This document shows, one piece after another, positions 10,587 through 16,570 of a stretch of DNA of 16,570 nt. The position numbers were made by a program, and so were the translations under genes. The stretch is taken from NCBI RefSeq assembly GCF_000003605.2, contig NW_003147278.1, positions 178,083 to 194,652 on the forward strand, in the 5' to 3' direction. The notes beneath the pieces were generated by a model. That model saw only the letters and a list, made by a program, of their open reading frames with translations. It did no database searches and was not told the DNA's origin. Position 1 is the stretch's first letter; every line of letters begins with the position of its first letter. The DNA comes from Saccoglossus kowalevskii. Taxonomy: Eukaryota > Hemichordata > Enteropneusta > Harrimaniidae.

Positions 10587-10733
10587 ATTACAAGCAGTGA
10601 ACATCAAGTGATGCCCTAGAGAGCTTGTAGTCTAACCGCAGCTCAATTTCTGCGATATACCATTTCCCAGGCAGTAAATTACATCTAGTGTTGAAATTAA
10701 AATAAAATATTAAAATTAATTCATTACAATCAT
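10587..10733 (+). repeat. First, internally deleted array unit
   Basis: This unit starts like the others, but after 'gatgccctagag' it jumps to the 'cttgtagtctaaccgcagct' part, losing roughly 60-70 bases present in every other unit. It is also the most diverged at single bases. Edge units usually escape the homogenisation that keeps internal units alike, so this fits the left boundary of the array. Just upstream, 'aattaaacaggtctaat' resembles 'aattgaacaggtcctat' from the missing part, which may be a displaced remnant. Confidence 0.75.
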
Positions 10734-11762
10734 ATTACAAGCAGTGAACATCAAGTGATGTCTTAGATTAATGAAGCAATACAAATCACTCGCCTCAAAA
10801 CATAATTGAACAGGTCCTATACCTTGGACCCATAGGACTTGCAGTCTAGCCACAGCTCAATTCCTGTGATATACCAATTTCCAGCCAGTAAATCACATCT
10901 AATGTTGAAATTTAAAAAAAAATATTGAAATTTATTCATAAATATTACAAGCGGTGAACATCAAGTGATGTCTTAGATTAATGAAGCAATACAAATCACT
11001 CGCCTCAAAACATAATTGGACAGGTAATATACCTTGTACCCACAAGTCTTGCAGTCTAGCCACAGCTCAATTCCTGCGATATACCAATTTCCAGCCAGTA
11101 AATCACATCTAATGTTGAAATTTAAAAAAAAATATTGAAATTTATTCATAAATATTACAAGCGGTGAACATCAAGTGATGTCTTAGATTAATGAAGCAAT
11201 ACAAATCACTCGCCTCAAAACATAATTGAACAGGGCCTATACCTTGGACCCATAGGACTTGCAGTCTAGCCACAGCTCAATTCCTGCGATATACCAATTT
11301 CCAGCCAGTAAATCACATCTAATGTTGAAATTTAAAAAAAAATATTGAAATTTATTCATAAATATTACAAGCGGTGAACATCAAGTGATGTCTTAGATTA
11401 ATGAAGCAATACAAATCACTCACCTCAAAACATAATTGGACAGGTCCTATACCTTGTACCCACAAGTCTTGCAGTCTAGCCACAGCTTAATTCCTGCGAT
11501 ATACCAATTTCCAGCCAGTAAATCACATCTAATGTTGAAATTAAAAAAAATATATTGACATTTTTTCATAAATATTACAAGCAGTGAACATCAAGTGATG
11601 TCTTAGATTAATGAAACAATACAAATCACTCGCCTCAAAACATAATTGAACAGGTCCTATACCTTGTACCCACAAGTCTTGCAGTCTAGCCACAGCTCAA
11701 TTCCTGCGATATACCAATTTCCAGCCAGTAAATCACATCTATTGTTGACATTAAATAAAAAT
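10587..11762 (+). repeat. 210-bp tandem repeat array, about 5.6 units
   Basis: Measured from the recurring 'attacaagc.gtgaacatca', units begin at 10587, 10734, 10944, 11154, 11364 and 11574, and the motif 'attaca' recurs at 11763. The four central units are exactly 210 bp. The first is 147 bp because of an internal deletion, and the last is 189 bp. Identity between central units is very high. Each full unit contains a dyad ('acatca ag tgatgt'), an A-run near its end and a conserved 'gtctagccacagct' segment. Diagnostic variants alternate between successive units, pointing to a 420-bp dimeric unit. There is no open frame through the units. This is a satellite-like array or the tandem core of a non-autonomous transposon. 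Confidence 0.95.
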
Positions 11763-12203
11763 ATTACAATATTACAATGTCACAGTCCCCGTCATTTAAT
11801 TATAAAATACTCATGTTAAAATAATACATGGAACATCTGCAAACAGGTCATTATGGCTTTATTTCCAACGCGCGTGGTCGGCGCCTATGATTGCGTTTAT
11901 TTTGTAATTTTATTTTCGAAGTGTATCACTGGCTGCGTTTGTTTTGTCATGTCTCGCAACGGAAAGTCCAAGCTGACTTTTTTTCGTTGTAATACCAATT
12001 TGTCCTATGTATTTCCGCGTTAAAGCATCAGTAACTTATCGATAATACATTGCTCTTTCTGTGTCTAGTTCGTTATGTTACGCCACGGGGAAGACCCTAC
12101 TAGACAGTGATTTTACTAGTTTTTATTTTGCGTAATTACGCAATAATACAGAAAATAGATAAAGACGGTTGGCAATCAGATAAACACATGCCTTTAGTGA
12201 ACA

Positions 12204-12229
12204 TTATCACAAGTTATTATCACAAGTTA
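12204..12229. repeat. 13-bp exact tandem duplication
   Basis: 'ttatcacaagtta' is repeated twice head to tail with no mismatch. It is a small local duplication inside the GC-richer block. Confidence 0.8.
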
Positions 12230-12312
12230 CTGGCTGGTTCCCGCCTCAAGTGTCATGGCGTACCACTACAAGCCACAGGGGGCCGGTAACTAGTAACGGT
12301 TCCGGTATTCTG

Positions 12313-12452
12313 ATTGGTTCGTCACTTTTTTGTTACTTGTTTTATTCCCATTGGTTACCTGGCGTCAACGCCTACGCTCGTGGTCTCAGAGCAGGGGTTT
12401 TCTTTTACTTTCGAAAATTGGGCGAATATAAAACTGTTTCTTGTGTTATAAA
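12313..12452 (+). promoter_or_regulatory. Candidate TATA promoter with inverted CCAAT boxes
   Basis: Two ATTGG boxes (inverted CCAAT) lie at 12313-12317 and 12350-12354. A TATAAAA follows at 12427-12433 and a second TATAAA at 12447-12452. The spacing of about 75-115 bases from CCAAT to TATA is typical of Pol II promoters, with initiation expected near 12457-12480. Downstream, ATG at 12474 (aagaaATGcc) opens only 24 codons before TAA at 12546-12548, so any gene product would require splicing or another start. No conserved product was recognised. Confidence 0.25.
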
Positions 12453-12583
12453 TGTGCACGGGAACAGCAAGAAATGCCGGAAACATATCAAATAAGTCTG
12501 AGCAGGCAAAATGTATGGGCATGGCGTAATGAAGACTTGTTTACATAAAACGGATATGAGAATGTTTTCAAATTACGCCACTT

Positions 12584-12595
12584 AGTCACGTGACT
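12584..12595. promoter_or_regulatory. Perfect 12-bp palindromic E-box
   Basis: 'agtcacgtgact' contains GTCACGTGAC, the strong form of the CACGTG E-box bound by USF/TFE/MITF-type bHLH-zip factors. It lies about 35 bases upstream of 'aacaatatggcgatc' (12620-12634), which resembles the ATGGCG core of a YY1-type initiator, with 'cggaatcccgg' between. This is the arrangement of a TATA-less promoter. The motif match is certain; activity is inference. Confidence 0.35.
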
Positions 12596-12740
12596 TTGGA
12601 CGGAATCCCGGCCCAGTGGAACAATATGGCGATCACTAGTTAACTACGATATTGAAGACATTAATTTTGCGTTTTCAGAGATGTCTTTTTCTTTAAATAA
12701 TTATCCATTATAATATTTACAAAACTCAATACTCACTCAC

Positions 12741-12808
12741 AACATCAAATCTTTTGTCTGGAGAAGCTACGAATCTGACAAACAAATCCAGGTCTGTGCT
12801 CTCAAACC
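12741..12808 (-). CDS. Candidate small internal exon, unknown protein
   Basis: On the minus strand a 68-base segment is bounded by an AG acceptor ('gattagcctag', 12809-12810) and a consensus donor GTGAGT (12735-12740). The open frame gives 22 complete codons beginning FESTDLDLFVRF and ending KRFDV, an amphipathic, protein-like sequence. I do not recognise it. The surrounding frame continues unspliced to TGA at 12726-12728. The pyrimidine tract is weak and no partner exon was found, so this is a low-confidence call. Confidence 0.15.
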
Positions 12809-13373
12809 CTAGGCTAATCAAAGCGGCACGGGGTCGAATCCATGGTAAATGGCGACAAAACGTGTGTATATGTTGGTTAAGATTTAAAAGTAATAATTTT
12901 GATTTCCCATTATTTATATAAAACACAGATATTCAATTTAATACTGAGATTTATCAACTGATCTCAAGACGAAAACATTTCTTCACAACTTTATGTAATC
13001 ATTTGGATATTTAACGGTTTATAAAATATCTTACCCAACAGAATCCTGAAATTGATTATAGGATTAAAATTTTAAAATTAACGCCTTTATTGCATATTTC
13101 GGGATTTATTGCTAAACAACTGATTTTATTATGTTTCATGGTGGTCATAATAATCAGTGGCAGTTGTTTTACATGATACTAAGTGGAAATGCTAATTTAT
13201 TTCAATTATGCTTAAATTAATAATTTGAACACGCCAAGGACGTGTTTACATAAACCGTATCATCACGGAGCTGATTTTTATCTGTCACGGTTTTTCCAGG
13301 ACACACTTGATACTTTTCAAGCGAACACATACATACGCAAACAATCATACTCGTGTTCTTGTTTTTCTCTTTT

Positions 13374-13511
13374 ATGGGTGTCACCAGATCAGCTCAAGTC
13401 GAAGTTATGCCTGCCGAAGCAGAGCAGGATGATAATAATTTAATCATTCATGCTGACAACGTTAGTGAGAAGGACGCGAACCATATCATTGAAAGACGAT
13501 GCTGCCCGTGA
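13374..13511 (+). CDS. Small open frame, 45 codons, acidic, unknown
   Basis: ATG at 13374 opens 45 codons to TGA at 13509-13511. The peptide begins MGVTRSAQVEV and is rich in Glu/Asp/Asn/Ala, with SEKDANHIIE near its end. That composition is more protein-like than the Tyr/Phe/Ile-rich shadows elsewhere. It is too short to place in a family. A splice-donor-like 'actgaag|gtaacc' follows at about 13527, just past the stop. It might be a decayed coding exon or a chance frame. Confidence 0.15.
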   Translation: MGVTRSAQVEVMPAEAEQDDNNLIIHADNVSEKDANHIIERRCCP

Positions 13512-13950
13512 ATGCGACTGAAGGTAACCATCATAGAAAATATGTATCAATAGAAGTATGGATCGTTAGTATTGACTGTACGGTATTGTAAAGATGTACA
13601 TCGGTCACGATCAAATGATGCATTAATTGTAGTCTGTTGGACATTGCTCATTTTAACTTGCATTTTGCTTTTTTATAAAAAACAACTTCCAGCTTAGACT
13701 TATTCCATTGTTGCGTAGTCATCAATGCCGTGCTTTGTTCTTGTCACGTTCTTAATTATCAGACTATGTCGTAGCATGATATCGTGTAGCTTGGAAGCAG
13801 ACAGACATGACAAATGAAAATCGTAAATACACGTTCAGAGAATTCTTATCTCATTGAGCATTTTTAGTGTTATGATTATTTTGATGCCCACAGTCAATAC
13901 CTGCATTAGCATCAGTTGATGGCATTGTTTAGTATATGTCATCAGCAGAT

Positions 13951-14088
13951 TTAACTAAAGTGTATTTTGATGTGAGTAATTAACCCCTGTGAACCTAGCC
14001 GACTGTGACTATTGAATGACTGCCGTTCTGATGAATGATTGGGGTTTGCGGCGGTGACTTCGGCCACCGGTCTGCTTGCAGACGACAT
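13951..14088 (-). CDS. Small open frame, 45 codons, Ser-rich, unknown
   Basis: On the minus strand, ATG at 14086-14088 opens 45 codons to TAA at 13951-13953. The peptide starts MSSASRPVAEVTAANPNHSS and continues with polar, Ser/Asn/Arg-rich sequence, resembling a disordered protein N-terminus. The GC-rich codons are unlike the AT-rich neighbourhood. However, the local GC-rich island also leaves a plus-strand frame open over the same bases, so openness alone is weak evidence. No conserved domain was recognised. Confidence 0.2.
   Translation of the reverse strand: MSSASRPVAEVTAANPNHSSERQSFNSHSRLGSQGLITHIKIHFS
14052..14083. repeat. Two adjacent hairpins in a GC-rich island
   Basis: Arms 14052-14058 and 14063-14069 pair with one mismatch around a TTCG tetraloop, and are followed immediately by the perfect 6-bp stem 'gtctgc tt gcagac' (14070-14083). 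The segment is strikingly GC-rich against its AT-rich flanks. A structured RNA or a fragment of a small transposon are possible; nothing shows which. Confidence 0.5.
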
Positions 14089-16115
14089 GAACTAAACTGT
14101 CATATTTATGTATTATTTATCGTTGTGAACTACTTAAATCCCAAATGTAGAGATAGATAGAAACTCTTACGATCCCAAGCGACCTAGATGACAAAAAAGA
14201 ACATATTCCATGTCATAAACGACACCCCAATCATTAAAGTCTGGATACAGCTTCTTGAGCGTTTTATATTTAAATAGTGTTGGCTATACACTGTTAACAT
14301 TTCAGAGCTCTCTGCAGCAAGCAGAATATAATAAAACAAATTGTTAAAAAAACATCAAAATACTATGGTATACCGTAAACCTTATTGGTACAGATGATTA
14401 TTTATGTTTATTATATCATAAAATATTATCTGAGTTGCCAAAGAAAGGGACGTTTTAATATCGGGTTTTGTATTCGAAAATGTTACCGTGATTAACACCC
14501 TGTTTGAAACGTTAGTACAAAATACGCAGTCAACACTTCCGGCGCTCTTCTGTGAATAAATAAGACTCAAACATAGCATGATATATTCACACAAAACAAT
14601 ACGAAACTTTTGGAGCTATTAAACTATTGAAGTAGGGAGAATGTCTAATTTGCATAATCATTCCCATTTTTCAGACTTTTATATTAAAGTGGTCACAAAT
14701 CTAACATAAGCAGATCGGTTACTGATTTGTAAAATGAATCTGACAATGAATCTCAGCCAAACTATACTTTTCTATTATTTATGTACAATCTTTCAAATTA
14801 TGTACTTTTCATGGTAATTTGAGCGTATTTTCACATTCTAGTAGAGCTCTTTAATATCAACAGTATTAAGCCATTTATGTATATAAATAAAAATAAATAT
14901 ATATGCATCTATATCTTAAACATTGTAAATGTTTGCTTTCAAGATAATCATATACAGATAGAGCAGCGCCTATGATGCCGTCCTATACTTTTTCTTTAGA
15001 AAACAAAAGGATAACGTATCGCATCTATCATTAAACTTTCTACTCATCTGCTCCAACAATGCATGTCATAATACAATTATCACTATAGCAACAGCATGCT
15101 TCAGCAATAGGCCAAGTTTTACTTACGCATAGAATATTTATTGCAGTCATATTGAGTGCAGTGTTAAATAATGCGAGAGTGTCGATGATAGTATCATGAA
15201 ATTTGAGGTTGGGTGTTCCTTGGGTGAACTTTCTATCATTACGGCAATTACATTGAAACACTGGTAAATATTACCGGCAATGGAGGTTATATTGATTTGA
15301 AATACATAACAATGACCTTTACTTACGCATTTGCACATGAATATATAAATAATCACAATCGGATTCATTTGACCATATAGCCAATCGAGTAACACATTCA
15401 TGCAGTTGCTAGCTTGCATTTCACTTCGCTTTAGTATATATCACAAATATCAAATAGCGGTTACAATTTGAAATGAGAACTGCAACGTTTCTTTTATACA
15501 TTTGGTTTCAACATTTCTGAAATACGATTTCTTCAAAATAACCTTTTTATAAATAACGCTGTAGGTGTATGGGGTCTTAATACCATCCGTCCAAAACCGT
15601 GAATCAATACATTGTGTTAAAAGAAGCTCTACTGATGATCAAACACGTACCTTATACATACAATCTGTTGATATGTTGAACTTCTTTGACTGTTTATAGC
15701 TTTACATGTAATATGTTCTTTATCATCGTCCCTAGTGTCTGACACTTCACATGTATTTTCGTCAGTGTTACCACTTCAGTACATCTATTTATATATATCC
15801 ATATATGAGTTGACAGAAAAATGTACAAATGCAACGCAGCCCTTATTACGGCATACGTTTTTTTTTTTAAATTGAAATTAATCCCACTTATTTTTTGTTT
15901 GTTTCAGGTGAAAGCTGAGTTGGTATGGTGTTGGAATATGCTTACATTTGTACATTTGAAAACGTCAAAAGATTGTTTTAACAGCTTCAGTACAGTTTTC
16001 GTAGTTTTGTAGCATTCTCACACAAATGACAACTGATCGTATCAGGATTACATATCACAGCAAAGTATTTTAAACATATTATTCTGTATATCTATATGTA
16101 ATTTACAATACAATA
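14089..16115. other. Non-coding AT-rich stretch
   Basis: No gene could be supported. Two minus-strand frames (90 codons at 15147-15419 and 73 codons at 15040-15261) overlap each other and look like chance frames. A 13-base direct repeat at 15118-15130 and 15318-15330 is described in the findings. An acceptor-like tract ('ttattttttgtttgtttcag', ending at 15907) precedes 35 open codons to TAG at 16010-16012, without recognisable protein character. Confidence 0.45.
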
Positions 16116-16570
16116 CTGGTCGAGTGAGCACGTCGTTTCCAGCGCTCCGTGCGTTTTCGCCTGGTTTTGGTGTCTTGCTTCCGTCTGAGTTGTGATTTTT
16201 GCTATAGGCGTTCTGTTGTGTTGTTATTGTCACTACGTGAGTAACTTTCTGGTTTACTATAACTTATTTTGGTGCTTTTTGGAGTGTTTCTTGCCTCTGC
16301 CTTGGCAAGGTGGTCGGCGACCAAGATGGGTGCCGCTCACATACGACCACCTTCAACGTCAACAAGTCAGTTAACGAGAAATCATGCGATAAGGTGTGAA
16401 AATATTGATGGAATCCCAGTCGAAACCTATGTGGAGGCAATTGCTGACTTGATCGGGGCAACTAATATTGTGGCGGCCTCTCGCATGAATCGATCTGTTA
16501 TCGTTTTTCTGTCTAATGTCTCATGGGTTGATATGGTCTCTGCCGCTGGCATTGATGTTGGAGATTTACA
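16116..16570 (+). mobile_element. 5' end of a Tx1/L1-like LINE, continuing past the window
   Basis: Base composition changes at about 16116 from AT-rich to a GC- and T/G-richer leader ('gtcgagtgagcacgtcg', 'cagcgctccgtgcgttttcg') that leads into the ORF1 start at 16326. This is the expected layout of a LINE 5' UTR with an internal promoter. The left boundary is judged from composition only; no target-site duplication can be checked because the 3' end lies outside the window. The element belongs to a different lineage from the minus-strand RT pseudogene at 2880-3353. Confidence 0.6.
16326..16570 (+). CDS. LINE ORF1 protein, Tx1/L1-like, N-terminal part
   Basis: ATG at 16326, in good context (ccaagATGG), is the first Met after an in-frame TAA at 16260-16262. 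The frame stays open for 81 codons to the window edge. Residues ~24-42 (CENIDGIPVETYVEAIADL) and ~48-62 (IVAASRMNRSVIVFL), followed by AAGIDVGD, match the pattern of the ORF1 protein of Tx1-type non-LTR retrotransposons. In these, a conserved 'SRMN..V.VFL' stretch precedes the RNA-binding region and CCHC zinc knuckles; the same family is often annotated as ZCCHC3-like. Such ORF1 proteins bind the element's RNA and form the ribonucleoprotein used in retrotransposition. No stop or frameshift is seen in the visible part, suggesting a relatively young copy. The zinc knuckles and ORF2 would lie beyond the edge. Confidence 0.75.
   Translation, partial: MGAAHIRPPSTSTSQLTRNHAIRCENIDGIPVETYVEAIADLIGATNIVAASRMNRSVIVFLSNVSWVDMVSAAGIDVGDL

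Larger units (their letters stand above)
11860..12650. other. GC/CpG-richer block, possible promoter region
   Basis: Right after the array the base composition rises and CpGs become common ('caacgcgcgtggtcggcgcc' at 11868-11887, 'tacgccacgggg', 'gtcaacgcctacgctcg'). It contains two open frames (60 and 81 codons) without recognisable protein features. It also holds the promoter motifs listed separately and a 9-bp inverted repeat, 'tggcgtaat' at 12522-12530 against 'attacgcca' at 12572-12580. In invertebrates with gene-body methylation, CpG retention can mark unmethylated promoters, which is the preferred but unproven reading. Confidence 0.35.

Noticed and set aside
10587-11762. CRISPR array
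   Set aside because: The repeated unit is 210 bp with no unique spacers; whole units are near-identical. The setting is eukaryotic.
10587-11762. Core of a Helitron or pearl-type non-autonomous element as found in bivalves
   Set aside because: Tandem cores are known in such elements, but no terminal sequences (for example a CTRR end with a hairpin) or flanking duplications were found. The idea remains possible but unsupported.
12250-12495. 81-codon plus-strand frame as a gene
   Set aside because: It runs across the CCAAT and TATA motifs and has no recognisable protein pattern, so a promoter reading fits better.
12831-12841. tRNA-type B box ('gggtcgaatcc'), suggesting a tRNA gene or SINE
   Set aside because: No A box at a suitable distance and no cloverleaf stems could be built around it.
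15040-15419. Two overlapping minus-strand frames of 90 and 73 codons
   Set aside because: They are in different frames over the same bases, with no motif or start context. Only the repeated donor-like site seemed worth reporting.
16192-16461. Plus-strand 60-codon and minus-strand 65-codon frames
   Set aside because: Both are shadows of the LINE leader and of the ORF1 frame starting at 16326.

Overview
The window looks like AT-rich, gene-poor nuclear DNA from an animal, most likely a marine invertebrate such as a mollusc or lancelet. There are no long open frames, no bacterial-style operons and no rRNA or tRNA genes. Stops are dense in all six frames, microsatellites are scattered, and two different non-LTR (LINE) retrotransposon lineages are present. 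The species cannot be named from the sequence. The organism call rests on the general look of the LINE proteins and is inference.

Layout. 1-1195 is non-coding apart from one member of a dispersed repeat pair. 1196-1435 is a speculative 3'-terminal coding exon with a splice acceptor, an 80-codon frame and a poly(A) signal at 1546. 1552-2833 is intergenic or intronic and holds one strong hairpin. 2834-3353 holds a GGTT microsatellite joined to a minus-strand LINE reverse-transcriptase pseudogene broken into several frames. 3354-9960 is mostly unannotatable AT-rich sequence with a 22-bp tandem duplication, two AAAT microsatellites and a CpG-richer block (7130-7790). 9968-10051 is the second member of the dispersed pair. 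10587-11762 is the most striking structure: a tandem array of 210-bp units whose diagnostic variants alternate, suggesting a 420-bp dimeric higher-order unit. A promoter-like motif cluster lies just before it.

11860-12650 is a GC/CpG-richer block with inverted CCAAT boxes, TATA boxes and a perfect 12-bp E-box palindrome, so it is a plausible promoter region. 12741-14088 carries three very small candidate coding pieces, all weak. 14089-16115 is again AT-rich and non-coding. From about 16116 to the right edge is the 5' end of a second LINE, on the plus strand: a GC-richer leader and the first 81 codons of an ORF1 resembling the Tx1/L1-type ORF1 family.

The best-supported contents are the RT pseudogene, the 210-bp array and the Tx1-like ORF1 start. 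No host gene can be assigned with confidence, and I see no clear undescribed multi-gene system.
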